Shown here piece after piece: positions 23,267 through 32,023 of a stretch of DNA of 45,335 nt. A program made the translations under genes and the position numbers. The DNA is from Streptomyces sp. (GTDB lineage: Bacteria; Actinomycetota; Actinomycetes; Streptomycetales; Streptomycetaceae): positions 1 through 45,335 of the forward strand of contig JABFVM010000517.1 of assembly GCA_013362785.1 (NCBI GenBank), given 5' to 3'. The notes under the pieces were generated by a model. That model did not search any database. It was not told the DNA's origin and saw only the letters and a program-made list of their open reading frames with translations. Every line of letters starts with the position of its first letter. Within the stretch, counting starts at the first letter, position 1.

Positions 23267-23290
23267 CGCAGAGGACACCGAGACCGTCAC

Positions 23291-23336
23291 CGACACGGGC
23301 GCCGCTGGACATCAGCGGCGCCCGTGTCGCCGTTTT
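23291..23336 (+). terminator. Strong intrinsic terminator of the SDR operon
   Basis: A perfect 17-bp stem (CGACACGGGCGCCGCTG with its complement) has a 5-base loop and is followed by CCGTTTT. It is one of the few hairpins in the window with a U-run. Confidence 0.88.
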
Positions 23337-23469
23337 GGAAGATCACTAAACCTTGACAACGTAGTCACTTCAAGAACGAACAAGTGCTCTATGAGACAGG
23401 AGGTCAAATCGCCGGAACACTGCGGTATCGTCTGCCGACCCTTGGTATGGCAGATCGAGGAGCGTGCGC

Positions 23470-25050
23470 GTGTTCAACCGGATCCGACGCCTGCGGCAGG
23501 TGGCGGCCATCGCGTCCATATCGTCCCTGGTGGCAGGGTGCGGAGTCCTCTCGTCCGATTCGACGGAGGAGAAGGGGCCGATCGTCGTGGGGACGACGGC
23601 AGCCCCGAGCACCCTTGATCCCGCCGCGTCGTGGGACAGCTCCTGGGAACTGTTCCGCAACATTTACCAGACGCTCCTCAGCTACCCCTCCGGCTCGACG
23701 GCGCCCGAACCCGACGCCGCCGAGAACTGCCAGTTCACCGACAGCTCGAACACGAAGTACAAGTGCGAGCTGCGCGAGGGCCTGAAGTTCTCCGACGGGC
23801 ACGACCTCGACGCGCAGGCGGTCAAGTACTCGATCGACCGCATCCGCAAGATCAAGGTCAACGGCGGTCCCGCCGGTCTGCTGGGCAGCCTCGACCGCGT
23901 CCAGGTGCTGAACGGCCGGGAGATCGTCTTCCACCTCAACAAGGCCGACGCGACCTTCCCGTTCGTGCTCGCCACCCCCGCCATGTCGATCGTCGACCCC
24001 GACGACTACCCGGCCGACAGGCTGCGCGAGGACAACGGCGTCGTCGGGTCCGGGCCCTACACCCTGGAGACTTACGACGAGGGTGAGAAGGCCGAGCTCG
24101 TCAAGTACGACGGCTACCAGGGCAACGCCGAGCGCAAGAACGACGCGGTGACCATCCGCTACTTCCAGGACTCGCCGACCATGGTGGGCGCCCTGCGCGA
24201 CAAGGAGCTCGACGTCGCCTTCCGCGGTCTCGCCGCCGAGGACATCGTCGACCTCCAGGCTGACGACGATGACGAACTCCAGCTGATCGAGGGCTCCGGC
24301 ACCGAGATCAACTACCTGGTGTTCAACCCCAAGGACCCGATGGCCGGCAAGACCGCCGTCCGCAAGGCCGTCGCCCAGGTCGTCGACCGCGCGGCGATCG
24401 CCCACAAGGTCTACAAGGACACCGTCGAGCCGCTGTACTCCATGGTCCCCAAGGGCCTGACGGGACACACCACGGGCTTCTTCGACGACTACGGCGACCC
24501 GAGCGCCTCCAAGGCGCGCAAGATCCTCACCGAGGCGGGCATCTCGACGCCGGTCCCGCTCAACCTCTGGTACACCAGCGACCGCTACGGCTCCGCCACC
24601 AAGGGCGAGTTCGAGGAGCTGAAGAGCCAGCTGGAGGAGTCCGGCCTCTTCAAGATCACCCTCAAGAGCCGCCCCTGGAAGACGTACGTCACCGGCTACC
24701 AGAACGGCGAGTACCCGGTGTTCGGGCGCGGCTGGTTCCCCGACTTCCCGGACGCGGACAACTTCATCGCACCGTTCGTCGGCAAGCAGAACGCGCTCGG
24801 CACGCCCTACGTGACGCCCAAGATCACCGAGACCCTGCTGCCCAGCTCCCGGGCCCAGAGCGACCGTGCCAACGTGGTCAAGGACTTCGAGGAGGCCCAG
24901 AGCATCCTCGTGAACGACGCGCGACTGATCCCGCTGTGGCAGGGCCGGCAGTACGTGGCCGCGAGCGCGGAGATCTCGGGTGCGGAGCGGGCGCTGGACC
25001 CGTCGACGATCATGCTGGTGGGCGAGCTGTCGCGTAAGACCAGCTGGTAG
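23470..25050 (+). CDS. ABC transporter substrate-binding lipoprotein, family 5 (peptide/nickel type)
   Basis: A 526-residue exported lipoprotein. The signal peptide FNRIRRLRQVAAIASISSLV ends in the lipobox VAGC, with Cys at about residue 24. Family-5 signatures follow: GTTAAPSTLDPAASWDSSWE, YKCELREGLKFSDGHDLDAQ and VKYSIDRIRK. The protein binds peptides or similar solutes for an importer; no permease or ATPase gene is adjacent, so it is an orphan. GTG 23470 was chosen because GAGGAG at 23457-23462 lies seven bases before it and abuts the other GTG at 23464. TTGACA at 23353-23358 may be its -35 region. Confidence 0.87.
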   Translation: MFNRIRRLRQVAAIASISSLVAGCGVLSSDSTEEKGPIVVGTTAAPSTLDPAASWDSSWELFRNIYQTLLSYPSGSTAPEPDAAENCQFTDSSNTKYKCELREGLKFSDGHDLDAQAVKYSIDRIRKIKVNGGPAGLLGSLDRVQVLNGREIVFHLNKADATFPFVLATPAMSIVDPDDYPADRLREDNGVVGSGPYTLETYDEGEKAELVKYDGYQGNAERKNDAVTIRYFQDSPTMVGALRDKELDVAFRGLAAEDIVDLQADDDDELQLIEGSGTEINYLVFNPKDPMAGKTAVRKAVAQVVDRAAIAHKVYKDTVEPLYSMVPKGLTGHTTGFFDDYGDPSASKARKILTEAGISTPVPLNLWYTSDRYGSATKGEFEELKSQLEESGLFKITLKSRPWKTYVTGYQNGEYPVFGRGWFPDFPDADNFIAPFVGKQNALGTPYVTPKITETLLPSSRAQSDRANVVKDFEEAQSILVNDARLIPLWQGRQYVAASAEISGAERALDPSTIMLVGELSRKTSW

Positions 25051-25203
25051 CGGGGCGCCCCGGCGGGCTCACCGTCGGGGCGGCCGGTCGGGATGTGCGG
25101 TCGGCGGGGCGATTGTCAGTGGTCGCCTGTAGGTTCTGAGACCTGGATGCGACCCCTGGTCGTGGACCGCACATCGTCTGCCGCACACCGTAAGGAAGTT
25201 GAC

Positions 25204-25887
25204 GTGACCGACACCTCCATGCTGCCCGAGTCCTGGCGCGGCGTTCTGGGCGACGAACTGCAGCAGCCCTACTTCAAGGAGCTGACGGAGTTCGTCGAGG
25301 AGGAGCGGGCGAAGGGTCCCGTCTACCCTCCGCGCGAGGAGGTCTTCGCCGCACTGGAGGCCACGCCGTACGACCAGGTGAAGGTGCTGGTCCTCGGCCA
25401 GGACCCGTACCACGGCGAGGGTCAGGGGCACGGCCTGTGCTTCTCCGTCCGCCCGGGAGTGAAGACGCCGCCCTCGCTGCGCAACATCTACAAGGAGATG
25501 AAGGAGGAGCTCGGCCTCCCCGTCCCCGACAACGGCTATCTGATGCCCTGGGCCCAGCAGGGCGTCCTGCTGCTCAACGCGGTGCTCACGGTCCGCGCCG
25601 GCGAGGCGAACTCGCACAAGGGCAAGGGCTGGGAGAAGTTCACCGACGCGGTGATCCGCGCCGTGGCCGACCGGCCCGACCCCGCGGTGTTCGTGCTGTG
25701 GGGCAACTACGCCCAGAAGAAGCTCCCGCTCATCGACGAGACGCGCCATGTGGTGGTCAAGGGCGCGCATCCCTCGCCGCTGTCCGCGAAGAAGTTCTTC
25801 GGCTCCCGCCCGTTCACGCAGATCAACGACGCCGTGGCCGGGCAGGGGCACGAGGCGATCGACTGGCGCATTCCGGACCTCGGCTGA
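25204..25887 (+). CDS. ung: Uracil-DNA glycosylase, family 1
   Basis: Removes uracil from DNA to start base-excision repair. The 227-residue protein has all family-1 motifs: the water-activating loop GQDPYH (D67), the uracil-binding stretch LLLNAVLTV (N at about 125), and the minor-groove intercalation loop HPSPLS (189-194) with the active-site H189. Length is normal for bacterial Ung. GTG 25204 follows AAGGAAGTTGAC. It stands alone between a solute-binding protein gene and a small TPR-like gene, with a terminator directly after. Confidence 0.95.
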   Translation: MTDTSMLPESWRGVLGDELQQPYFKELTEFVEEERAKGPVYPPREEVFAALEATPYDQVKVLVLGQDPYHGEGQGHGLCFSVRPGVKTPPSLRNIYKEMKEELGLPVPDNGYLMPWAQQGVLLLNAVLTVRAGEANSHKGKGWEKFTDAVIRAVADRPDPAVFVLWGNYAQKKLPLIDETRHVVVKGAHPSPLSAKKFFGSRPFTQINDAVAGQGHEAIDWRIPDLG

Positions 25888-25896
25888 CCCGCCGCC

Positions 25897-25922
25897 GGGC
25901 CGGTCCGGCGGCGGACCGGCCC
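25897..25922 (+). terminator. Hairpin terminator after ung
   Basis: GGGCCGGTCCG and CGGACCGGCCC make a perfect 11-bp stem with a 4-base loop, 10 bases after the ung stop codon. Confidence 0.75.
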
Positions 25923-26006
25923 ACTGCCGTACGGAGCCGCCTGCCCCGGATCGCCGGTGGGGGCCGTTAGCGTCGGAGAGATCATCCGACGAGCCCGGAG
26001 GACGCG

Positions 26007-26462
26007 GTGGCGGAGCAACAGGAGCAGGCGGCGCCCGATGCGGTGCTGACCCGGATCGGGCAGGTCGTCATCCTCCATCACGCGGGCGACCGCGAGGAGG
26101 CCCGACGCCGGCTGCTGGACCTGTGGACGGAGCTCGGTGAGGACGGAGACCCACTCCACCGCTGCACCCTGGCCCACTACCTCGCGGACACCCAGGACGA
26201 TCCCTCCGACGAGCTGGCGTGGGATCTGCGGGCCCTGACGGAGGCGGAGGGCGCCGGGGGCGGGCTTGCCGTACGCGCGCTGTATCCCTCGCTGCATCTG
26301 AATCTCGCCGCCGACTATGTGAAGCTCGACCGCGTGGAGGCCGCGCGCGTGCATCTGCGCCGGGCTCGGGGCGCGGCGAGGATGTTGGGGAACGACGGTT
26401 ACGGGGACGGGGTGCGGGCGGAGATCCGGCGGTTGGAGGGGTGGTTGGGGGAGGGGCTCTAG
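26007..26462 (+). CDS. Small TPR-like helical protein
   Basis: A 151-residue, all-helical protein with repeat-like segments DAVLTRIGQVVILHHAGDRE, HRCTLAHYLADTQDD, LYPSLHLNLAADYVKLDRVE and AARVHLRRARGAARML, which have the spacing of tetratricopeptide repeats. It is a soluble protein, probably for protein-protein contact; homologues are annotated only as hypothetical or TPR proteins. GTG 26007 follows CGGAGGACGCG. Its stop codon is embedded in the first copy of the downstream AGGAGTTGG repeats. Confidence 0.7.
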   Translation: MAEQQEQAAPDAVLTRIGQVVILHHAGDREEARRRLLDLWTELGEDGDPLHRCTLAHYLADTQDDPSDELAWDLRALTEAEGAGGGLAVRALYPSLHLNLAADYVKLDRVEAARVHLRRARGAARMLGNDGYGDGVRAEIRRLEGWLGEGL

Positions 26463-26603
26463 GAGTTGGGGGGCTCAAGGAGTTGGGGAGGGCTGAAGGA
26501 GTTGGCGGAGGGGGTCTAGGGAATCGAGGCCGACCCTCGGCTCGCCTGCCGGCCTGGCCGTGGCACTTGCCCCTGCCCCTGCCCCTGCCCCTGCCCTTGC
26601 CCT
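26461..26603 (+). repeat. Simple repeats: three AGGAGTTGG units and a (TGCCCC)n tract
   Basis: AGGAGTTGG recurs at 26461, 26478 and 26497 within a G-rich stretch. From 26568 to about 26603 the hexamer TGCCCC is repeated at least five times, ending at the stop codon of the minus-strand lipoprotein gene. No gene lies in this gap. Confidence 0.8.
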
Positions 26604-27103
26604 CACTGGCCGTACGTCTGGTCGCAGATCGTCGACTCCGGGCTGTCCGACTTCCAGCCGCCGTACTTCCTGCCCATCGTGCAGACGTCCCCGTTCTTGG
26701 GGGCTTCCGGGCGGCCGATCGGCTTCGGTACGTCGGGGGCCGTCACCGGCGGTCGCTTCGGGACCTCGACGGAGGGGCGCCGGGGAGCGTGGTGCTCGGG
26801 GCGGGTGTGCGGGTGGGCGCGCGGCCCCGGAGGTGGGGGTGCCGGTGCGGCGGCGGACCTGGAGCGTGCGGTGGACGGCGTGGGCTCCGGGCGGCGGGAC
26901 GGGCCGATGAGCGTCAGGGCCTCGCGGGCCGGTGCCTGCACGACCGGCTGTTGTGTCGGCCCGTCCGCCGGGGGCGCCGGCGGCTGGGACGGTGTGGGCG
27001 GGAGCTGGACGGTCGTCGCCGGGCGCTGGACCGTCGTACAGCCGGAGAGGGCCGAGACGGCCACGGTGACCAGGAGCGTTGCGGTGGTCGTCGTTCGATG
27101 CAC
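26603..27103 (-). CDS. Proline-rich lipoprotein with a conserved C-terminal cysteine motif
   Basis: A 166-residue exported protein. HRTTTTATLLVTVAVSALSG is a lipoprotein signal peptide followed by the lipobox cysteine (about residue 22). A long disordered, proline-rich wall-spanning segment follows. A short C-terminal module, GDVCTMGRKYGGWKSDSPES then TICDQTYGQ, has two cysteines that may form a disulfide. The module is known from other streptomycete lipoproteins, but its role is unknown. GTG 27103 gives a normal signal peptide; a longer start at 27166 would add a non-signal-like tail and is less likely. Confidence 0.7.
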   Translation of the reverse strand: MHRTTTTATLLVTVAVSALSGCTTVQRPATTVQLPPTPSQPPAPPADGPTQQPVVQAPAREALTLIGPSRRPEPTPSTARSRSAAAPAPPPPGPRAHPHTRPEHHAPRRPSVEVPKRPPVTAPDVPKPIGRPEAPKNGDVCTMGRKYGGWKSDSPESTICDQTYGQ

Positions 27104-27229
27104 GCGCGCAACTCTGGTGGTTCCGACGGCTGTTGGGACCCAGGACGACGATAGTTTGATCCGCACGGGTGATCTCTGACCCCGTAAGGGCGGCGCGCTC
27201 CCGCCCCGGCTGACGTCAGTCGTCAGTCG

Positions 27230-27742
27230 TCAGTCGCCGGTCGCGCCGTCGAGACGCTCGCGGACCAGGTCGGCGTGGCCGTTGTGGCGGGCGTACTCCT
27301 CGATCATGTGGGTGTAGATCCAGCGCAGGTTGAACTGCTCGCCGGTCCGTCGGCTCTTGCCCTTGGAGAGGTCATCGAGGCCGAAGCGGGCCGCGTTGAG
27401 CCGGGCGGTGTCGATCTCGGACTGCCAGGTGGCGTACGCCTCCGCCCAGGTGTCGGACTCGGAGAGGTGGAACTCGCCGTCCTGGTCCTCGTCGGTGTAG
27501 TAGATCGGGCCGGCGTCCTCGGCCACGAGTACCTTGCGGAACCAGCCCCGCTCCACCTCCGCCATGTGCCGGACCAGCCCCATCAGGCTTAGCTCGGACG
27601 GCTCCACGGAGGCGGTCCTGAGCTGGGCGTCGGTCAGGCCCTCGCACTTCCAGGCGAGGGTCTGGCGGTGGTAGTCCAGCCAGCCCTCCAGCATCGTGCG
27701 TTCGTCGGCGGTGTTGGCGGGCTCTCGGCGTTCGGTCGTCAT
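27230..27742 (-). CDS. DinB family protein (DUF664)
   Basis: A 170-residue four-helix bundle of the DinB/DUF664 branch. ERTMLEGWLDYHRQTLAWKC contains the first metal-site histidine, LSLMGLVRHMAEVERGWF the second and IYTHMIEEYARHNGHADLVR the remaining ones. Together they form the usual metal site of this superfamily, whose members include thiol transferases such as mycothiol-dependent enzymes. No substrate is known. ATG 27742 follows GAGGATGCGGGC. It may be co-transcribed with the TetR gene upstream, which ends 31 bases before it. Confidence 0.82.
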   Translation of the reverse strand: MTTERREPANTADERTMLEGWLDYHRQTLAWKCEGLTDAQLRTASVEPSELSLMGLVRHMAEVERGWFRKVLVAEDAGPIYYTDEDQDGEFHLSESDTWAEAYATWQSEIDTARLNAARFGLDDLSKGKSRRTGEQFNLRWIYTHMIEEYARHNGHADLVRERLDGATGD

Positions 27743-27772
27743 GCCCGCATCCTCGCTCAACGGGGGGCCGGA

Positions 27773-28393
27773 TCACGAGGGGTTTTCGCGGCCTCCGGGC
27801 TCGCCCGGAGCGAACATCCCGTCGAGTAACTCGCGCAGCCCTGACCGGACTTCGTCCAGGCTCGGCACTTCGGTGCCGCAGGACCCGGCCACACAGCTGA
27901 ACATCAGCCCGTCCGCCCAGGCGACCAGCGACAGCACATGCCGGGCCGGGTCGGCCGACCCCATCGCGGTGACCAGGGCGGTGAGTTGGTCACGGAAGCG
28001 GGCGCCCTTGGCGTCGAAGTAGGCGCGCAGCTCGGGGCGGCGCGTGGCTTCCAGGGCCAGTTCGTAACGGGCGAGGGTGAGTTCGCGGCCGCTGGTCAGG
28101 GCCCGGTGCGTCGCCAGGGCCAGGCCGTTCACCAGTGAGTCGAGGCCGCCGCGAGGGTCCGGTATCTCCTCCGGCATCAGGACCCGTGCCTCGTGGTCGG
28201 CGAGCCGCCGCACCGTCAGTTCCAGCAGCGCCTGCCGGGTGCGGGCGACGTTCGACGTGGAGCCCGGGGGGAGCCCGGCCGTCTCGTCGACGGCCCGATG
28301 GGTGAGCCCGCGCATTCCGCGATCGGCGAGCAGGGCGAGGGCGGTGTCGGCGACGAGATCGGCACGGGAGCCGCCGGCGGTGCGTACGGGCAT
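27773..28393 (-). CDS. TetR/AcrR family transcriptional regulator
   Basis: A 206-residue all-helical regulator with an N-terminal helix-turn-helix: RADLVADTALALLADRGMRG, then LTHRAVDETAGLPPGSTSNV. The C-terminal ligand domain contains HVLSLVAWADGLMFSCVAGS. ATG 28393 gives the standard TetR beginning; the frame upstream is noncoding. The palindrome CACTAC-GCCT-GTAGTG 21 bases upstream is very probably its own operator. The DinB gene just downstream is the nearest candidate target. Confidence 0.85.
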   Translation of the reverse strand: MPVRTAGGSRADLVADTALALLADRGMRGLTHRAVDETAGLPPGSTSNVARTRQALLELTVRRLADHEARVLMPEEIPDPRGGLDSLVNGLALATHRALTSGRELTLARYELALEATRRPELRAYFDAKGARFRDQLTALVTAMGSADPARHVLSLVAWADGLMFSCVAGSCGTEVPSLDEVRSGLRELLDGMFAPGEPGGRENPS

Positions 28394-28413
28394 GGAGATC
28401 AACCTACCCGTCG

Positions 28414-28429
28414 CACTACGCCTGTAGTG
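28414..28429. promoter_or_regulatory. TetR operator palindrome
   Basis: CACTAC and GTAGTG are perfect 6-bp arms around GCCT, 21 bases upstream of the TetR start. Size and position suit autorepression by the adjacent regulator. Confidence 0.65.
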
Positions 28430-28601
28430 AAGTCGGCCTACTGCTCTACCTACCAGGCCGCCCCGCACCGGCTGACCAGCCACCCTCGTCCACAGACCAG
28501 TTGGGCCGTCATGGCTTCTGTTTCTCACGCGTCGCGACTCGTGGCTGCCGACCGCTTCTGGGACGAAGGCGCGCTCGCCGGAACCCGGTGGCGACGTCAG
28601 G

Positions 28602-29771
28602 TCACCGGTAGCGTGCCCGGCCCACCGCCGCGGCTGCGGTCAGGGGCACGGTCAGAAGGGCCGCCAGCCAGAACATGGGCCGGTAGTCGTGTGCCTGAGC
28701 GGTGGGGGCGGCCAGCCAGCTCGCCAGGGCGCTGCCCACATAGAGGGCTACGCCGAACATGGCCACTCCCGTCGCGCGGGCCGTCGGGGACAGGGCCGTT
28801 GCCCACGACTGGATCGTGGAGTGCATGAAGGACCAGCCGCCGCCGAGGAGCAGTGCGACCATGACGACCACGCCGGTGGACTGGCTGTACCCGGCGAGCA
28901 GGTACGCCAGCGCCATCTGCACACCGCCGGCCACGATCAGGCCCACCGGTGACCACTGTCCGACGAGCCGCTTTACCACCTGTGCGGCGGCCATGGAACC
29001 GACCCCGTACAGGGCCGCGACCGCGCCGGCCAGGCTGGTGGGAACTCCCTGTGCTTCGAGGGCCGGGGCCAGATAGGTCAGGAATCCGAGCAGCACCGCT
29101 CCTTCCAGCAGGGCCACCGCCATGACGTACCACTGCCACGGCGAGGACAGGACCACACGGAACGGGGCCAGCAGTGACCCGGAGGGTGCCCGCTCGGGCT
29201 CGGGCAGGCGGCGCAGGGCCACCGCCAGGTAGGCGGCGAGGACACCGGGCAGGGCGAACACCAGTCGCCAGCTGAGGTAGTGCGCCAGCGCCCCGGCGAC
29301 GACCGTGGCCACGGCGGTGCCCAGTGCGAAGGCCGTCATCAGCTCGCTGAGGGGCCGCTGACGGATCGCGACGGGCACCGTGTCACCCACGTACGTGAGG
29401 GAGGCGGCGATGGAGGCGGCGAAGAACGCCCCGGCCAGGGCACGGGCCCCGATCAGGACGGGGGCGTCGGGAGCCAGGGCCGAGGCGAGGGCGGCCAGCG
29501 CCGCGCCGGTCAGCGACACCCGCATCACCCACACGCGGCCCCATCGGTCGCTGGCCACCCCCCACACCGGCTGCATCAGCCCGTAGGTGAGGTAGTAGAT
29601 GCTCGCGGCAAGGACCACGGTGGGGAGCGGGACCCCGAGCCGCGGTCCGATGAGGACCAGCATGGGCGCGATGCAGAAGCGGTCGAAATTGCTGACGAAA
29701 CCGGCGGTGCGCAGCAACCGCAAGGAGGACGCCGGCAAAGTCGCCACCGGAGTCGATGCGGTGGTGGTCAC
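28602..29771 (-). CDS. MFS transporter
   Basis: A 389-residue membrane protein with about twelve helices and the MFS loop motif between helices 2 and 3 (GVASDRWGRVWVMRV, an A-motif variant). Further signs are the drug-efflux-like stretch RLVFALPGVLAAYLAVALRR and a second-half GATG-like motif, SPTARATGVAMFGVALYVGS. It probably exports a small molecule. GTG 29771 has GGAAGGGAG upstream. It is divergent from the MmyB-type regulator gene, and together these two sit at the distal end of the biosynthetic operon, so they could be its exporter and an extra regulator. Confidence 0.85.
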   Translation of the reverse strand: MTTTASTPVATLPASSLRLLRTAGFVSNFDRFCIAPMLVLIGPRLGVPLPTVVLAASIYYLTYGLMQPVWGVASDRWGRVWVMRVSLTGAALAALASALAPDAPVLIGARALAGAFFAASIAASLTYVGDTVPVAIRQRPLSELMTAFALGTAVATVVAGALAHYLSWRLVFALPGVLAAYLAVALRRLPEPERAPSGSLLAPFRVVLSSPWQWYVMAVALLEGAVLLGFLTYLAPALEAQGVPTSLAGAVAALYGVGSMAAAQVVKRLVGQWSPVGLIVAGGVQMALAYLLAGYSQSTGVVVMVALLLGGGWSFMHSTIQSWATALSPTARATGVAMFGVALYVGSALASWLAAPTAQAHDYRPMFWLAALLTVPLTAAAAVGRARYR

Positions 29772-30005
29772 GAGGGGGACGCTCCCTTCCGAGAGGGTCG
29801 GCGAGAATCGGGTGACAGAGGCGGACCGACCTGGTCGGATGCGGTCCGGCACCAGTTCAGCACCGGGTCCCTCGGGGCGGAGGTCGCTGGCTATTACCAT
29901 CACTCACACCCTGCCGGTCCGGCTCCGCGCCTGGTGGCGGCACTATCGGAGGACGGCGCCCGTGTTGGGGCGGACGCCCGCCGTCCGGAGGAGAGGCACG
30001 ACGCA

Positions 30006-30842
30006 GTGAGCAGCGCACGCACGCCCCCCGGCGCGTTCCCGCACCGCGAACTGGGGGCCTTCCTGCGCTCGCGCCGTGAACGGCTGACGCCCGCGGAAGT
30101 GGGGTTGCCGGACGGGCCGGGCCGCCGGACACCAGGACTGCGCCGGGCCGAAGTGGCCGAACTCGCCGGCATCAGCATGTCCTGGTACACGTGGCTGGAG
30201 CAGGGACGAGTGCGCACCTCGGAGCAGGTGCTGCGCGCGGTGGCGCGGGTACTGCGCCTGGAGGCCGCGGAGACCGCCCACGTACTGTCGTTCGTGGAGG
30301 AGAACAGACAGCCCGCCGACCCTCCCACCTGGGTGTCGCCGAACCTGCTCAGCCTGGTGCAGGCCATGGCACCCCACCCGGCCGTGGTGCTCGATCCGCG
30401 CTGGGACCTGCTGGCCTGGAACGCGGCGTACGCCGCGCTGCTGACCGATCCGGCGCGGCTGCATCCCAAGCAGCGCAATCTTCTCTGGCTGGTGTTCCGC
30501 TGGCCGCCGGCCCGCACCCTGCTCGCCGACTGGGAGGACGAGGCCCGCGCGCTGCTCGGCCAGTTCCGCTCCCGGGCCGCCCGCCGCCCGCACGATCAGC
30601 GATTCGCCGAACTCGTCGACGAGTTGCTGTCCGACTCCGACGCGGCCCGTTGGTACGAGCGCCGGGAGACCGCCGGATTCCAGCCCTCGGTACGCCGCTT
30701 CAGCCATCCGAACGTGGGCGAACTGCGGCTGCGGTACGTGAAACTGGCCGCGGTCGACGAGCCCGGTCATCACTTCCTGGCCTACCTGCCCGACGACCGG
30801 GCTTCCGAAGACGCCCTGCGACGCCTGGAGGGAAGCGAGTGA
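30006..30842 (+). CDS. Helix-turn-helix regulator with MmyB-like ligand domain
   Basis: A 278-residue protein. The XRE-type DNA-binding domain spans about residues 10-75 (LGAFLRSRRERLTPAEVGLP, then GLRRAEVAELAGISMSWYTW and LEQGRVRTSEQVLRAVARVL). It is followed by the MmyB-like ligand-binding PAS-type domain (PHPAVVLDPRWDLLAWNAAY ... FRSRAARRPHDQRFAELVDE ... FSHPNVGELRLRYVKLAAVD). Such proteins control nearby oxidoreductase or exporter genes in streptomycetes. GTG 30006 follows GGAGGAGAGG at a rather long spacing. The divergent MFS gene is the most likely target. Confidence 0.88.
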   Translation: MSSARTPPGAFPHRELGAFLRSRRERLTPAEVGLPDGPGRRTPGLRRAEVAELAGISMSWYTWLEQGRVRTSEQVLRAVARVLRLEAAETAHVLSFVEENRQPADPPTWVSPNLLSLVQAMAPHPAVVLDPRWDLLAWNAAYAALLTDPARLHPKQRNLLWLVFRWPPARTLLADWEDEARALLGQFRSRAARRPHDQRFAELVDELLSDSDAARWYERRETAGFQPSVRRFSHPNVGELRLRYVKLAAVDEPGHHFLAYLPDDRASEDALRRLEGSE

Positions 30843-30916
30843 GCCCCGGGGCTCCGGCAGCCGCGGGACGCGGGACCGCGGGGACTCACCTCGGCGATGC
30901 GCACCGCGCGGCCGGA

Positions 30917-32023
30917 TCAGCCGGACAGCACGGCCTTCAGGACGGCGCCCGCCGCGACGTCGGCCAAGGCGTCGGCGTGGTTGTGCAGCGGATAGACCGT
31001 CACCATGCTCTCCAGGTCGAAGCGTGCCGCGAGGGCGGGCAGCAGCCGCACGTATTCGACGAGGTGAGCGCCGGTGAAGGCCCACGAACCGATCACGTCG
31101 AGTTGCCGGTACACGATCTGGTGCGGGTTGAGCCTGGTGTCGCCCGCGTCGGTGTACTGGCCGATGACCAGGTAGGAGCCTCCCCTGCGGGCCAGAGTCA
31201 GGCCCTGCGCCACGGCGTCGGGGATCCCGGCGCACTCGATGACCAGGTCGGCGCCGTCCGGGCCGGCGGCGGCCCGTGCCTCGCGCAGCACCGCCTCGGG
31301 ATCCTTGGCGTCCACGATGTTCAGGTGCACGTCTGCGATGCCGGCGGCTGCCGCCGCGGCCAGCCGTCGCTCGGGGCCGCCCACGACGATGACCCGTGCC
31401 GCCCCGGCAAGTTGGGCGAAGGCCGCGGCGGCCAGTCCGACCGGGCCGCTGCCCTGGACGATGACGGTCTCGCCCAGGCGCACGGGCCGTCGTTCGTACA
31501 GGGCGTGCACGACCGTGGGACCGGCGCAGGCCAGGGCCATCGCCGCCGTGGCGGACACGCCCGGCGCCGCACGCACCACGGTGGTGCCCGGCTGGAGGAC
31601 GATGTGGTCCGCCCACGAGCCCGCGAGGGACATGTCGTCGGTGATGGCCCGGTTGACGCCGTAGGTGCGCCGGTTCTGGCAGAGGGTGGGTTCGCGGTGC
31701 AGCCGGCACGGGGGACACTGGCCGCAGGCGATGGAGGAGGCCCACATCACCGCGTCTCCGACCGCCAGTTGCTCGCCCAGGGCGTCCCGGCAGCCGCCCG
31801 GGCCGAGTTCGAGGACGGTGCCGTACCCCTCGTGGCCGAGGACCAGGGGGGTCGGTATGGGGAGATGTCCCTGCTGGAGGTGCAGGTCCGTCCCGCAGAT
31901 CCCGCCGTGGAGGCGGTCGAGGACCATCCCGCCCGCGGGTGCGGGCGGTACGGGGAACTCCCGGAGCACGGGCGCAGTGCCGAACTGCTCCAGCACGACT
32001 GCCTGTCCGGTGCGCTCCGTCAC
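30917..32023 (-). CDS. Zinc-dependent alcohol dehydrogenase (MDR family)
   Basis: Last gene of the operon; 368 residues. The catalytic zinc site is C43 (GGICGTD) with H64-E65 (LGHEGYG); a structural zinc site follows in CGQCPPCRLHREPTLC. The Rossmann fold is marked by VIVQGSGPVGLAAAAFAQLA. It should oxidise an alcohol or reduce an aldehyde/ketone with NAD(P)H; threonine- and sorbitol-dehydrogenase relatives look similar. GTG 32023 overlaps the dioxygenase stop codon (GTGA). In this pathway it would act on a carbonyl or hydroxyl introduced by the earlier enzymes. Confidence 0.87.
   Translation of the reverse strand: MTERTGQAVVLEQFGTAPVLREFPVPPAPAGGMVLDRLHGGICGTDLHLQQGHLPIPTPLVLGHEGYGTVLELGPGGCRDALGEQLAVGDAVMWASSIACGQCPPCRLHREPTLCQNRRTYGVNRAITDDMSLAGSWADHIVLQPGTTVVRAAPGVSATAAMALACAGPTVVHALYERRPVRLGETVIVQGSGPVGLAAAAFAQLAGAARVIVVGGPERRLAAAAAAGIADVHLNIVDAKDPEAVLREARAAAGPDGADLVIECAGIPDAVAQGLTLARRGGSYLVIGQYTDAGDTRLNPHQIVYRQLDVIGSWAFTGAHLVEYVRLLPALAARFDLESMVTVYPLHNHADALADVAAGAVLKAVLSG

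Noticed and set aside
21719..23296. A 525-codon minus-strand open frame opposite the two SDR genes
   Set aside because: It is an antisense shadow of codon-biased genes; the plus-strand SDR motifs are complete.
26568..26603. CRISPR-like repeats at the TGCCCC tract
   Set aside because: It is an uninterrupted hexanucleotide repeat without spacers.
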